Of a stretch of DNA of 64,000 nucleotides, positions 47,652-56,251 are shown piece by piece; positions within the stretch are counted from its first letter, which is position 1, and each line of letters begins with the position of its first letter. The translations under genes and the position numbers were made by a program. The notes beneath the pieces were generated by a model, which saw nothing but the letters and a program-made list of their open reading frames with translations, ran no database searches and had not been told where the DNA came from. The DNA lies in assembly GCA_965247435.1 (NCBI GenBank), contig OZ252019.1, forward strand, positions 4,154,001 through 4,218,000, given 5' to 3'. Origin of the DNA: Ilyomonas sp965247435. Lineage in GTDB: Bacteria; Bacteroidota; Bacteroidia; Chitinophagales; Chitinophagaceae.

Positions 47652-48094
47652 TTATCCTGCTGCCCTTTGCTTTCTGTTAATATATTTAAACAAGCTTCCG
47701 CTTATATATCGGTTCCATCCTTTTGTGCAACTACCATAATATTCCTCTTCGGGTACCAGACCGATGTGCCTAAAATGAATCTGGATGTCCTTGCCGTTGG
47801 CTGAAATTTCAAAAATGATGGTTGTGTTTATCCATTCGGCTTTGTTTGTAAACCAGGAAAGGCTGGAGCCGGTAACCAGCCACACTGCCTTCTTATCCGG
47901 AATTATTTCCGTTAATCGTTGCCTTAAAAATGAACGTCTCCAAAGCGAACTGTAAATTCATCATTAAGGTTTTTCGTGCTGCCTGTTATGTTCTTTCTAC
48001 ACCATTCCAATATCTTGCTGATGCTGCTGAGTGCTTCGTTAACCATGTTGCCTTTTATAAGGGTAATATTGAAATGCTGATTGTTCCTTTGCAT
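47652..48094 (-). pseudogene. SRPBCC (AHSA1-like) gene, single frameshift
   Basis: From ATG 48094 the frame reads MQRNNQHFNITLIKGNMVN ... STKNLNDEFTVRFGDVHF then stops; one base shift later LRQRLTEIIPDKKAVWLVTG continues into the 77-residue frame ending at 47652 (SSLSWFTNKAEWINTTIIFEI ... GLVPEEEYYGSCTKGW). One extra T in the run CATTTTTAAGG would restore a 147-residue SRPBCC-domain protein, a lipid-binding/START-like fold. So it is a pseudogene, or an assembly error in a T-run. It starts 28 bp after the membrane protein gene, so they form a pair. Confidence 0.78.
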
Positions 48095-48122
48095 TTCTAT
48101 GAAGGGTGTTATTTAAAAATTG

Positions 48123-48836
48123 TCAGGGGGCATTCTTAAGGAGTTGCCGGATTGATGTTAGGTGCCCAAACAACACAACAGGAACTATAAATGCGGGCAG
48201 CCAGCTAAACGGAAAGTGCAGAATGGCAATGTTTGGCTGGTCAAAGGCGAACTTTTGCAATGGGGAAGGCGCCGATAATAATGCGTTTACTACAATGTTC
48301 AGTAACAGTGCAAGACAAACAAAGTTCCAGCCCAAAATAATTTTTCTGCTCAGTACGCCCTGCGATAATCCAAAATAGGCAATAAATGGCGCTGTAATGC
48401 CGGAGATAATGTCAAAGTTCCGGCCTTCAAAGGTCATGTTTTTTGGTACTGCCTTGTTTAGAAACAGCCAAAGCAAAACAAGCTCAACCGGCACTCTTAC
48501 TACCTGCAGATAAGTGATGTTTGTTAAGGGCAGACTGTCTGCAAATTGCCGCCCTGCCTGCGTTGTAAACAAGCACAGAATAGTAAAAACAGCCGGCAAA
48601 ATGCCAAACAGCAGCATTTTTGGCGGAGTTGAGTTCGTGTTTGAATCGTACACACCGGCAAGTGTCAAAGCCGCCTGGATTATCAGCCAAAGAAGGAGGA
48701 TTAAAAAAATAATATTCACTTTTTTACGGGTTGCTTCATAGGCCGAACTTTTTACTGCTTGATAAAAAAGCAATAGCGTGGCAGCGGTTGTGAGCGCGAA
48801 AACAAATGGAATATAGCCGGGTAAATTTTCTATCAT
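48123..48836 (-). CDS. Multi-pass membrane protein of unknown function
   Basis: The 237-residue protein has about six or seven hydrophobic segments (FVFALTTAATLLLFYQAV, IIFLILLLWLIIQAALTLAGV, MLLFGILPAVFTILCLF, VVRVPVELVLLWLFL, WNFVCLALLLNIVVNALL, FSWLPAFIVPVVLFGHL), with a PPKML loop near residue 70. No enzymatic motif is visible. It is paired with the SRPBCC gene downstream. A truncated second copy of its 3' end lies at 42675-42760. Confidence 0.72.
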   Translation of the reverse strand: MIENLPGYIPFVFALTTAATLLLFYQAVKSSAYEATRKKVNIIFLILLLWLIIQAALTLAGVYDSNTNSTPPKMLLFGILPAVFTILCLFTTQAGRQFADSLPLTNITYLQVVRVPVELVLLWLFLNKAVPKNMTFEGRNFDIISGITAPFIAYFGLSQGVLSRKIILGWNFVCLALLLNIVVNALLSAPSPLQKFAFDQPNIAILHFPFSWLPAFIVPVVLFGHLTSIRQLLKNAP

Positions 48837-49023
48837 TTTTCGTAGGTATAGTTACGTATAAAATGGCATGCAAACACTAAGGCCTGGCAAGGCCGGCATT
48901 CCGGTATTTCCGCTTTAGCCTTGCTGGTGGTTTACTAAAGATATGGTATATCGTAAAAATTAAATCAGCGTAATCCGGAGCTGTTATTCTATGTAGCGCA
49001 AACAACCTGAACTGAACAGTGTT

Positions 49024-49254
49024 TTAATATAATTGACAATGAAAACGGGTTGGCCTCATTTCTAGAACTTTGCCCCATTGTTCAAATACTTTTTCTCCCC
49101 ATTCAGTTCTGAATTTTATGTCGCTGCCCACTTCCCAGGTTGTTAATAAATCGCTGCCGTATTGCCAGCGCTTTACAAGTTCGGGTTGTGTAATGGTATC
49201 CCAGACCTTTTGAAGAGAAGCATTAATCTTAACGGTTGAAATATTGATTGCCAT
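49024..49254 (-). pseudogene. Truncated SRPBCC (AHSA1-like) gene
   Basis: The 76-residue frame begins like a full AHSA1-type protein (INISTVKINASLQKVWDTITQPELVKRW, SDIKFRTEW, KVFEQWGKVLEMRP) but family resemblance stops after RPT, about half-way through the usual 140-150 residues; the last residues RFHCQLY look like non-homologous read-through. The join at about 49040 is followed on the plus strand by TAATATAATTGACAATGAA, which resembles the right-end word of the MITE-like elements (TAATTTAATTGACACTGTA). So a mobile repeat may have cut the gene. Confidence 0.65.
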
Positions 49255-49456
49255 GTTACTCTTTTGTTTGCCTGTTACTTCTGTTTTAACCCTTGTTTAT
49301 CACTGGCAAAAATAGCCTTTGATTTAGATGCAAAACAGGGAAGCTATATTTATTTATACAGCCGCCGGCCAGCGGCCGGTTAACAAAAAAGCTGCTGCCT
49401 GATACTTACTGGCTGCCGGCTTTTTATTAATTTAAGTTATCAACCCGCCTATTGTA

Positions 49457-49479
49457 AACCGCAAACTCGGTTTGCGGTT
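49457..49479. repeat. REP-like hairpin
   Basis: AACCGCAAAC / GTTTGCGGTT with a 3-base loop, a perfect 10-bp stem without a T-run. Confidence 0.65.
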
Positions 49480-49645
49480 CAGCGCTGCTGATGTGTGCCT
49501 TTTTTACCTTGGCAGTGTTCAAAATTTTGAACTTCCTGAAAAAAGACAGCGATATTTTATTACATCTGAAATGAAATAAAACGGAAAGCCGAAGCAGCTA
49601 ATACAATTTTTCTTTTGCCAAGCCAACTGATTTATCATGTATGAA

Positions 49646-49840
49646 TTACTGCGTGCTTTGCCCGGTTAATATTTTAAGCAAGCAACTTAAATAATTCGGC
49701 GACACATGCAATACTTCGGCAATCAACTGTACACCCGGCATTTCTTTAGCAGCTAAATTATCACTGCTGAAATAGGCTGCCGGCAAATCTCCTAACTGAC
49801 TTAACAGGCTGTGGTTAGCTATATTTTGGATGTTGAGACG
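49646..49840 (-). pseudogene. AraC-family regulator, C-terminal remnant
   Basis: Minus-strand translation reads NIQNIANHSLLSQLGDLPAA, then FSSDNLAAKEMPGVQLIA and EVLHVSPNYLSCLLKILTGQSTQ, then stop. The last part is the second helix-turn-helix of an AraC-type DNA-binding domain (compare the usual VADxLNxSPNYLSxLLKxxTGxS). No start codon or N-terminal domain is present and the stop comes before the usual helix end, so it is a decayed fragment. Confidence 0.65.
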
Positions 49841-50033
49841 CCATAGGTGTTAGAAAAAACAATTCCGTAGGAATTTCCCCTTTACAGCGGGAGAAGAATC
49901 TGCTCATCAGGCGGCTCCTGCGGAGTTGTAGCGCTGTCCTTTATTCTGATCTGTAAATAGTTGAACCCTGGGGGTTCTTTCACTGCTTCCTTTAAACATT
50001 GCTTACAAACAGTTACAGCGGAGGCGCCTGCCG

Positions 50034-50063
50034 AAAACCTGAAATAATTTATACTATAGTGTA
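50034..50063. repeat. Degenerate MITE-like right end
   Basis: AAAACCTGAAATAATTTA followed by TACTATAGTGTA, preceded by a GGCGCC-centred GC-rich hairpin. It aligns with the right ends of copies A and B (AAAACxxGAAATAATTTAA and ACACTGTA). No matching left end is evident. Confidence 0.45.
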
Positions 50064-50156
50064 CTTAAAAAGTATTGGTTTGTAATATTTTAACCAAATT
50101 CTTTTTTTACATGCAACGCTTCCTTACTTTACGGCATCAACTGTTAAAACCCATTT

Positions 50157-50597
50157 ATGAAGTTATATAGCCGGCTGGCCATTACCTTAATCTGCATCCA
50201 GCTTTGTACAAGCTGCAACAAAGAATCTATAGAAGCACATGATGCGGTGGCAGGCTTGCAAACACTGCCGGGCGTGTGGGAATTAAGGTCGGTCTATGGC
50301 GGCAATAATGTTTCTATAATTGGCGATTATGAACCGGGAAACGGCCATATAGATAGATTTACCGACGACAGGTACTGGTTTGCTAATCCCGGCTCTCCCA
50401 CAGACAGCGGCAGTTATAGAATAAGCAGCGGTATTAACCCCGCAACTGACACCACATCGGAGGTGATGATCTACAATGGTGATATAAGCTGGTTCCGGTA
50501 TTTTAGTATTGCCGGCGATACGCTTACCATTTACAACGGAGAGGTAGCCTACGATGGTACCATAGATAAATATGTGCGTATTGCCAACCCGGAGTAG
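50157..50597 (+). CDS. Lipocalin-like hypothetical lipoprotein
   Basis: The 146-residue protein has a lipoprotein signal (QLCTSC, C20) and then a beta-rich domain (LPGVWELRSVYGGNN, DRFTDDRYWFANPGSPTDSGSYRIS, DTLTIYNGEVAYDGTIDKYVRI) that looks like the lipocalin-like families common in Bacteroidota. Its ligand is unknown. It is a single gene at the end of the accessory region. Confidence 0.65.
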   Translation: MKLYSRLAITLICIQLCTSCNKESIEAHDAVAGLQTLPGVWELRSVYGGNNVSIIGDYEPGNGHIDRFTDDRYWFANPGSPTDSGSYRISSGINPATDTTSEVMIYNGDISWFRYFSIAGDTLTIYNGEVAYDGTIDKYVRIANPE

Positions 50598-50764
50598 AGA
50601 CATCAAACTGGCGCCATGGTCCTTCCCACAATATGCTTTATAAAATTTTTGCTTTGCACAATACTATAGATAAATAAAGGAATAAACACACTACAGCAAT
50701 CGTTTTACGCCTTTGCAATAAAGTGATAGTAACCGAATGGCCGCTGGCTATAGTATCGTGTCAA

Positions 50765-51148
50765 TTACTCGTTCAGCAGCGGCTTCAACCCTTCTACCAG
50801 GGCCTGCATTGTATGGTAAGCAGCCACCGTATTATCTTCTTTATTCAACTGTATTTCCAGATCGCCGGGTTCCTTTTTCATATACAGCTTTGTACCATCA
50901 TCAAGCGTAAGCTCTGCATCAATCTTTGTATTGGAGAAAGATATATTACGCTTCTTTCCCAGTTTTTGGTTTAAATAAGCAGCTACCTTGGCGGTATTGC
51001 CTTCGGGATAATGCGCCCGTATTTCATATTCCTCTTCCGAATCGCTAACGGTAAGCGAGACATTATTTCCATGACCAATCTGCCGGCAGGAAGCACAAAA
51101 CAGCGTAACAGTAAAATACAGCAGGCCGGCACGGAGGTACTTTTTCAT
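50765..51148 (-). CDS. Hypothetical lipoprotein
   Basis: From ATG 51148 the 127-residue product has a lipoprotein signal ending FCASC. The mature part is a small alpha/beta domain (VSLTVSDSEEEYEIRAHYPEGNTAKVAAYLNQKLG, then KIDAELTLDDGTKLYMKKEPGDLEIQLNKEDN). I do not recognise it. The longer frame to 51208 adds 20 residues that do not fit a signal. Divergent from the uvsE gene. Confidence 0.6.
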   Translation of the reverse strand: MKKYLRAGLLYFTVTLFCASCRQIGHGNNVSLTVSDSEEEYEIRAHYPEGNTAKVAAYLNQKLGKKRNISFSNTKIDAELTLDDGTKLYMKKEPGDLEIQLNKEDNTVAAYHTMQALVEGLKPLLNE

Positions 51149-51389
51149 AGCGGGATAATTTTCGGGTAAATACATTACAAACTGTACTGCGCCGCAGTAG
51201 CAGAACATACGGTTCTACAGTAACAAGTTGATGATTGAAAGACAAAATGGAAAAAGCCGGCCTGTAAAAATACAGATAAAACGAAGCTCTGCCTCGGATT
51301 GGTACAAGCGGAAAGGAGGTGGTATAAACGGAAGAGACTTAAATTTTATCACTTTTTTTTCTGGTGCAATTTTTATAGCTATAGGCTGT

Positions 51390-52280
51390 ATGAACGTAGG
51401 GTATGCATGTATTAATATTGGCCTGAACGAAGCAGGCATTTCTACCAGCCGCACGATGGTCAAGCGTACTTTTCAGGAGAAAGGAATTCAGTATGCTTCG
51501 CAGTTGGCGCTGGGTAATGTGCAGGGGTTATTAAAAATATTGCATTGGAATGTAGAGCATAATATAAAAGTGTTCCGGGTTTCTTCCGACCTGTTTCCGT
51601 GGGCGTCGGAATATGCGCTGGAGTCGTTGCCGGATTTTAACGAGATACGCGCAGTGTTGGAAGAAGCGGGCAAACAACCGGTGCGCATGAGCACGCATCC
51701 GGGCCCTTTTAATAAGCTCGCCGGCAGCGGCGCCACGCTGGAAAACACTATCAAAGACCTGGAAATCCACGCCCATGTTTTCGATTTAATGAACCTGCCG
51801 GCTACGCACCGGCACAAAATAAATATTCATGTTGGCGGCGCTTACGGCGATAAGAGCGAAACGATTAAACGGTTTGCGCAGAACTTCCGCTTATTGAGCG
51901 ACAGCGTGCAGAAGCGCCTGAGTATAGAAAATGATGATAAGGGCGGTTTATTTACCGTAACGGAACTGGTGCCGTTGCACGAGTTGATCGGTATTCCTAT
52001 CGTGTTTGATTATTTTCATCACCGCCTCAACCCCGGCACACAAACGGAAGAAGAAGCTTTTAATACCGCTTACAACACCTGGAAGGTGCGGCCGGTTTTT
52101 CATTACTCCAGCTCGCGCAAAGTGTATGAAGACCCGACCTGCAAGAAAGAAGCGCACTCGGATTGGGTGCACGAGCGTATCAACACGTATGGCAAGGATA
52201 TAGACATCATCCTGGAGACAAAAATGAAGGAGCTGTCGCTGCTGAAATACCGGGAGGAGTTTGGAACCGACGAAGTGTAG
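51390..52280 (+). CDS. uvsE: UV damage endonuclease UvsE/UvdE
   Basis: UvsE nicks DNA 5' to UV photoproducts using a TIM barrel with metals, an alternative to UvrABC repair. From ATG 51390 the 296-residue protein starts MNVGYACINIGL, as typical members do, and has the conserved RVSSDLFPWAS, THPGPFNKLA, DLEIHAHVFDLM, NIHVGGAYGDK, IENDDKGG, VFDYFHH and HSDWVH metal-binding blocks. The frame is open upstream to 51228, but that part is basic and non-homologous. A single gene. Confidence 0.88.
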   Translation: MNVGYACINIGLNEAGISTSRTMVKRTFQEKGIQYASQLALGNVQGLLKILHWNVEHNIKVFRVSSDLFPWASEYALESLPDFNEIRAVLEEAGKQPVRMSTHPGPFNKLAGSGATLENTIKDLEIHAHVFDLMNLPATHRHKINIHVGGAYGDKSETIKRFAQNFRLLSDSVQKRLSIENDDKGGLFTVTELVPLHELIGIPIVFDYFHHRLNPGTQTEEEAFNTAYNTWKVRPVFHYSSSRKVYEDPTCKKEAHSDWVHERINTYGKDIDIILETKMKELSLLKYREEFGTDEV

Positions 52281-52582
52281 GTGGTTGGTTGATGGTAAGT
52301 ATGGTTAAGAATTAAAAGAATTTGGATGACATTCTTGTTCGCGGTGAGGAAGCATTACTGTTGTTGAGTTCACAGCACTACAAAAGCTCAATCAGGGCAT
52401 TGCAGGAAAACGTGGCGTATATCGTTTTGGCGCCGCTTTTTTTCGTTCTACACTTTCCACAAAAAAAAGGAACAAGTGGTAACAAATGATAAGCTACAAG
52501 TCATAAATAGTGCTGAAAAGTTACCTGACATTGCTACTAACACTGATACTGCAAACTGATGGCTGCATAGCTTGCAACCGGA
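52281..52582. other. Intergenic region with coding-like fragments
   Basis: 302 bp. In one plus-strand frame, from about 52360, VEFTALQKLNQGIAGKRG and VYRFGAAFF read well; further on, KEQVVTNDKLQVINSAEKLP and DIATNTDTAN end at a stop (about 52558) in a different frame. They look like pieces of a decayed gene, but I cannot name it. Confidence 0.35.
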
Positions 52583-52972
52583 TTACAAAGCGGCGATTAT
52601 TTTTTCCTGAACTGCCTTTAACTCTTCCGCACTCATTTTTAATTTACCTCTTGTAAAGTTTAGATCATCTGCGGTGTTAATAGGAATCAGGTGCACATGC
52701 GCATGTGGCACTTCAATGCCAATAACCGATATGCCGCAACGGTTGCAGCGGAATGCTTTTTCTATAGCTTTTGCAATTGGCTTTGCAAAAACCAGTATTT
52801 GGGAAAGGTAATCATCCGTAAGGTCAAACAATTTATCCGTTTCTGTTTTCGGCACTACCAGCACATGGCCTTCTACGAGTGGAAAAACGTCTAAAAAAGC
52901 TATAAACAGGTCATTCTCCCTAATTTTATAAGCAGGAATTTCTCCGCTAATAATTTTTGAAAAGATAGTCAT
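52583..52972 (-). CDS. HIT-family hydrolase
   Basis: The 129-residue protein has the histidine-triad motif HAHVHLIP, with H90, H92 and H94, and FSKIISGEIPAYKI at the N-terminus, as in bacterial HIT (Hint-type) proteins that cleave nucleoside phosphoramidates or dinucleoside polyphosphates. Cytoplasmic. It lies upstream of, and on the same strand as, the small membrane protein and GreA genes but 102 bp away. Confidence 0.88.
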   Translation of the reverse strand: MTIFSKIISGEIPAYKIRENDLFIAFLDVFPLVEGHVLVVPKTETDKLFDLTDDYLSQILVFAKPIAKAIEKAFRCNRCGISVIGIEVPHAHVHLIPINTADDLNFTRGKLKMSAEELKAVQEKIIAAL

Positions 52973-53028
52973 AAGCTTATTTTATTGTGAGACCGGACAG
53001 GTAATTTAAAGCACAAGTTTACACTAAA

Positions 53029-53050
53029 AAGCGACCGTTAAAGTCGCTTA
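53029..53050 (-). terminator. Terminator-like hairpin
   Basis: AAGCGAC / GTCGCTT stem flanked by AT-rich DNA (AAAAA on the left), 24 bp after the stop of the small membrane protein gene (53074). On the minus strand it ends in a T-run. Confidence 0.6.
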
Positions 53051-53073
53051 TAGGTTTTATATTTTTCTTTGTT

Positions 53074-53274
53074 TTAATTAAGCAGCCCATCGGCAATGCG
53101 TTCTGCACGGCTGGCATGCCTGTTCATTATATACAACGCATTGCCGGTTGCCTCCCCTGCGTCTTCTGCAGCATCGCTAAGGCTTTCCGGTTTGCGGTAG
53201 TAATCGCGCAGGTAAATAAAAAGTCCTGCGGTAGCGGCGCCTACGATTATTGCGGCTAATACTATCTTTTTCAT
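53074..53274 (-). CDS. Small membrane protein
   Basis: From ATG 53274 the 66-residue protein has one membrane segment (IVLAAIIVGAATAGLFIYL) and a charged tail (DYYRKPESLSDAAEDAGEATGNALYIMNRHASRAERIADGLLN) like YtxH-type stress proteins. Length and layout fit, but no specific role can be given. The frame is open to 53373 but without a signal in that part. Confidence 0.55.
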   Translation of the reverse strand: MKKIVLAAIIVGAATAGLFIYLRDYYRKPESLSDAAEDAGEATGNALYIMNRHASRAERIADGLLN

Positions 53275-53373
53275 ACACTTTTTTACTATTAAAAAACAAT
53301 TCATATACCAGAGTTTGCAACAGGACTGTTTACGGCGGCAAGGGCAGCCCTGCAACAACCATCGAAAACACAT

Positions 53374-53415
53374 AAAAAAAGTCCTGCCGCTTTACATTGC
53401 TGCAGGACTTTCAAT
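53374..53415 (-). terminator. Terminator of greA
   Basis: AAAGTCCTGC / GCAGGACTTT stem, 14-base loop, with A's on the left giving T's on the minus strand; 15 bp past the greA stop. Confidence 0.8.
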
Positions 53416-53429
53416 ACAATGCGGATTTC

Positions 53430-53903
53430 TTAAATAGAAATATGCTCTACCTTAAATTTTAAAATACCATTCGGCGCCTGCACTTCGGCCACTTCTCCTT
53501 TTTGCTTACCCAGCAAGCCTTTGCCAATAGGCGATGAGGAAGATATCTTGCCCTGTTTCAGATCAGCTTCCTTCTCTCCTACAATCTGGTAGGTCACCGT
53601 TTTTTTAGTCGCCACATTAGTAATAGTCACTTTGGTTAAAATAGACACTTTACTCGTATCTATTTCGCTGGCATCCACAATGCGGGCAATAGATAGCTGG
53701 CCTTCTAACTGGGCCATTTTAGCTTCGAGTATTCCCTGCGCTTCTTTAGCAGCATCGTATTCTGCGTTTTCTTTCAGGTCTCCTTTTTCACGGGCTTCTG
53801 CAATAGCCCTCGATGCTGCCGGACGCTGTACAGCTTTCATCTGGTGAAGCTCTTCGCGCATCTTTTCAAAGCTTTCTTTAGATACATACATTACGTCGCT
53901 CAT
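53430..53903 (-). CDS. greA: Transcription elongation factor GreA
   Basis: The 157-residue protein matches GreA: N-terminal coiled coil (about 10-75: FEKMREELHQMKAVQRPAASRAIAEAREKGDLKENAEYDAAKEAQ), with the acidic tip D/E residues, then the FKBP-like C-domain (IVGEKEADLKQGKISSSSPIGKGLLGKQKGE). It rescues backtracked RNA polymerase by stimulating transcript cleavage. Upstream lie an inverted repeat (53938-53963, CAACGC / GCGTTG) and the divergent enoyl-CoA hydratase gene. Confidence 0.93.
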   Translation of the reverse strand: MSDVMYVSKESFEKMREELHQMKAVQRPAASRAIAEAREKGDLKENAEYDAAKEAQGILEAKMAQLEGQLSIARIVDASEIDTSKVSILTKVTITNVATKKTVTYQIVGEKEADLKQGKISSSSPIGKGLLGKQKGEVAEVQAPNGILKFKVEHISI

Positions 53904-54100
53904 AAATCATGTCTTTTATACAGGTAAAAAAAATACAACGCCACACCAGTGTGCAGCGTTGCAGGTAAATTCAAAAATACAAATTTTAGCTGTTTAAAAA
54001 ATTTCACCGGCCCCGTATAAGATATTTTTCTGCTAAAATTTATCAAGAAATTGTTTAAAAGGCGTGCCTTTGGTTTACCCACATTCTATTGTTTACAGCT

Positions 54101-54108
54101 TACATTTG
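54101..54108 (+). promoter_or_regulatory. Bacteroidota -7 box (TACATTTG)
   Basis: TACATTTG matches TAnnTTTG and lies 19 bp before the ATG at 54128; it argues against the longer frame starting at 54089. Confidence 0.55.
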
Positions 54109-54127
54109 TTTATCAAACTGTACTCTT

Positions 54128-54922
54128 ATGATTGTTAATCCTAAAGATGCCGGCAATGGCTATGTAAAATCGGAACTGCATAACAACATTACGACCATTG
54201 AATTTTATCATCCGCAGGGCAATTCCCTGCCATCCAATATACTTGCCGATCTGGTGCATGAAATAAATCATACTGCACACAACAAAGACATCCGGGTTAT
54301 CCTGCTGCGGTCTGGCGGCAGCGGGGCATTTTGCGGTGGCGCCTCCTTCGACGAGCTGGCCACCATAGAAAACGAAAAGCAGGGCGCTAAGTTTTTCAGC
54401 GGCTTTGCTACGGTTATCAATGCTATGCGCAAGTGCAGTAAGCTGATTGTGGCGCAGATACATGGCAAGTGCGTAGGCGGCGGCGTAGGCCTTGCGGCGG
54501 CAGCCGATTATACCATAGCACTCGAAGGCGCCGAAGTAAAGCTTAGCGAATTATCTATCGGCATCGGGCCTTTTGTAGTAGGCCCGGCGGTAGAGCGGAA
54601 AATCGGCTTATCGGCGTACAGCCAGCTTGCCATAGACAGCACGATGTGGCGCAATGCAGACTGGGCAAGGCGCAAAGGATTGTATGCAGAACTGCACCCT
54701 ACGCCCGAAAGTATGGAAGAGTCCATCGCCCGGCTTACCGGCGCGCTGGCGCATACGAGCCCCGAGGCTATTGCAGAGATGAAAAAAGTATTCTGGCAGG
54801 GAACCGATCATTGGGATACTTTATTGCAGGAACGGGCGGCTACCTGCGGAAGGCTGGTGGTTAGTAATTATACCCGGGAGAGCCTGCAAAAATTTAAGCA
54901 GAAAAGAGTTGCAAGTGCGTAA
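54128..54922 (+). CDS. Enoyl-CoA hydratase/isomerase family protein
   Basis: The 264-residue crotonase-fold protein has the oxyanion-hole pattern GSGAFCGGASFDEL near 60-73 and the central helix QIHGKCVGGGVGLAAAADYTIALEGAEVKLSELSIG. Acidic residues expected at the two catalytic positions are only partly recognisable, so whether it is a true hydratase, isomerase or decarboxylase is uncertain. Start ATG 54128 is chosen because a -7 box overlaps the longer frame. No partner gene of beta-oxidation is adjacent. Confidence 0.82.
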   Translation: MIVNPKDAGNGYVKSELHNNITTIEFYHPQGNSLPSNILADLVHEINHTAHNKDIRVILLRSGGSGAFCGGASFDELATIENEKQGAKFFSGFATVINAMRKCSKLIVAQIHGKCVGGGVGLAAAADYTIALEGAEVKLSELSIGIGPFVVGPAVERKIGLSAYSQLAIDSTMWRNADWARRKGLYAELHPTPESMEESIARLTGALAHTSPEAIAEMKKVFWQGTDHWDTLLQERAATCGRLVVSNYTRESLQKFKQKRVASA

Positions 54923-54999
54923 TTAACGGGCGCGGGACGGGTTTGTTTACTGGCTCGTGCCCTGCGCTTATGGTTTTGCAAAACTTGTATAGCCAACTA

Positions 55000-55758
55000 T
55001 TATTGCAAATCGTGCAGCATTTTTCTGCCTTGCTCTTTGAGGCCGGCATCATCGGCGGTACGGTTAGGCAACCGTATCATTTTGTTTAACACGTCCATTT
55101 GCTGTGCAGGGCGGTTTTTTAAACCGTAGGCTTTTGCGAGGTCAAAATAGTTCTGTACAAAATAAGGCTCCAGGGTTTTGCATTTCTCCATGTAAACAAT
55201 CGCGGAGTCTATATCCGGCTTCGGGATACTGTGGCCGTACAACACTTTAAGCGCTGCTTTTTTAAAACCATTGAGCGCAAGCATTTCGTAGTGCCATTTA
55301 CCGGCTAAATAGTTTGCCTTTGCATGGTTAGGATCAATAGCCAGCGCTTTATCGGCATACAACTTTATTTGCTTTACATCTTCCACCACTTTTTTATTAT
55401 CGTCTTCAACAGATGATAATTTTGCATAAGCCAGTGCTTCTGCATATTGCGCATCTGCACTGTTGCTGTTGGCCGCAAGCGCCTTATCCGCATACATTTT
55501 TGCGTTTGAAAAGAAAGTTTTCTTTGCCGCCTCATCTGTTTGCCGGTCACCGATATTACAACTGAGTTCGGTACATTTTACCAGTGCCGCTACATTCGTA
55601 GCTTCCTGCACAGCCACCTGCTTATAAATATCCAGCGCTTCTGCTTCTTTAAATTGTTTTAGCAAAATACCGGCCTGCTGCAGCAGATCGGCGGTATTGC
55701 TTTGCGCCTGTGCAAAAAAAACCAGCCCGGTGCATACAATCATCAGTAGGTGCTTCAT
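55000..55758 (-). CDS. TPR-like secreted protein
   Basis: The 252-residue protein has a signal peptide (about 1-19, FFAQAQ) and tetratricopeptide-like helices: AGILLKQFKEAEALDIYKQV, ADKALAANSNSADAQYAEALAYAKL, YADKALAIDPNHAKANYLAGKWHYEML and CKTLEPYFVQNYFDLAKAYGL. TPR arrays scaffold protein contacts. It may be a periplasmic assembly factor; no partner is obvious. It lies 79 bp after the folB gene on the same strand. Confidence 0.72.
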   Translation of the reverse strand: MKHLLMIVCTGLVFFAQAQSNTADLLQQAGILLKQFKEAEALDIYKQVAVQEATNVAALVKCTELSCNIGDRQTDEAAKKTFFSNAKMYADKALAANSNSADAQYAEALAYAKLSSVEDDNKKVVEDVKQIKLYADKALAIDPNHAKANYLAGKWHYEMLALNGFKKAALKVLYGHSIPKPDIDSAIVYMEKCKTLEPYFVQNYFDLAKAYGLKNRPAQQMDVLNKMIRLPNRTADDAGLKEQGRKMLHDLQ

Positions 55759-55837
55759 ACGTTGTGTTTATCTTTTATCGGTTGCAGAAATTGCGGGCTT
55801 TGACTTGTATTTGCAGAAGCCGTTTAATAATGCAATT

Positions 55838-56206
55838 TTACAACACTTCCTTTTTTCGCGTAGCCGTATAGCTTACGCCTACGCTTCCACGAAACGCAAC
55901 AACGGGCGGATTTATTTTTCTTATACTGATACTTACTTCCGCTGCCTGCGGAAAGCTGTCAAAAATATCCTCTACAATAATGGTAGTTACTGTTTCCAAC
56001 AGCAACTTCGGCTGTTGCATGTGCTTTAACAGCAGGGCATAAACAGCAGTATAGTCAATGGTTTCATGTATGTGCATAACCGGTACTGCTGCCGGATAAT
56101 GACTCACCGATACATTTATCTCATACGAACCGCCAATCTTTTTTTCATCTTCGTACAAACCATGATAGGCATGAAAAAGCAGGTTAGTTAAATGTATGGT
56201 AAGCAT
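55838..56206 (-). CDS. folB: Dihydroneopterin aldolase
   Basis: FolB converts 7,8-dihydroneopterin to 6-hydroxymethyl-dihydropterin in folate synthesis. The 122-residue protein has FHAYHGLYEDEKKIGGSYEINVSV near 11-34, with the catalytic Glu and Tyr residues, ETIDYTAVYALL near 46-57 and the late SISIRKINPPVVAFRGSVGVSYTATRK with the catalytic lysine. Length fits the family. Confidence 0.9.
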   Translation of the reverse strand: MLTIHLTNLLFHAYHGLYEDEKKIGGSYEINVSVSHYPAAVPVMHIHETIDYTAVYALLLKHMQQPKLLLETVTTIIVEDIFDSFPQAAEVSISIRKINPPVVAFRGSVGVSYTATRKKEVL

Positions 56207-56251
56207 GATAAAATAGTACTAATTGATACCGGTATAAACTGTATAAAGTAA

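Larger units (their letters stand above)
49255..50156. other. Accessory intergenic region with palindromes and relics
   Basis: 902 bp. It holds a CCGGCC / GGCCGG palindrome near 49363-49380, a hairpin at 49457-49479, an AraC-like gene remnant (49646-49840), several short palindromes (ATTCCGTAGGAAT near 49862, GGCTCCTGCGGAG near 49912, GAACCCTGGGGGTTC near 49963) and a MITE-like right end at 50034-50063. No intact gene. Confidence 0.55.

Noticed and set aside
49013..49041. Word resembling a MITE end next to the truncated SRPBCC gene
   Set aside because: Only about 17 of 23 bases match and no second end is seen, so it is not listed as an element; used only as a hint in the finding on the cut gene.
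53938..53963. CAACGC / GCGTTG inverted repeat upstream of greA
   Set aside because: Too short and loosely paired to call a regulator or terminator; mentioned only in the greA entry.
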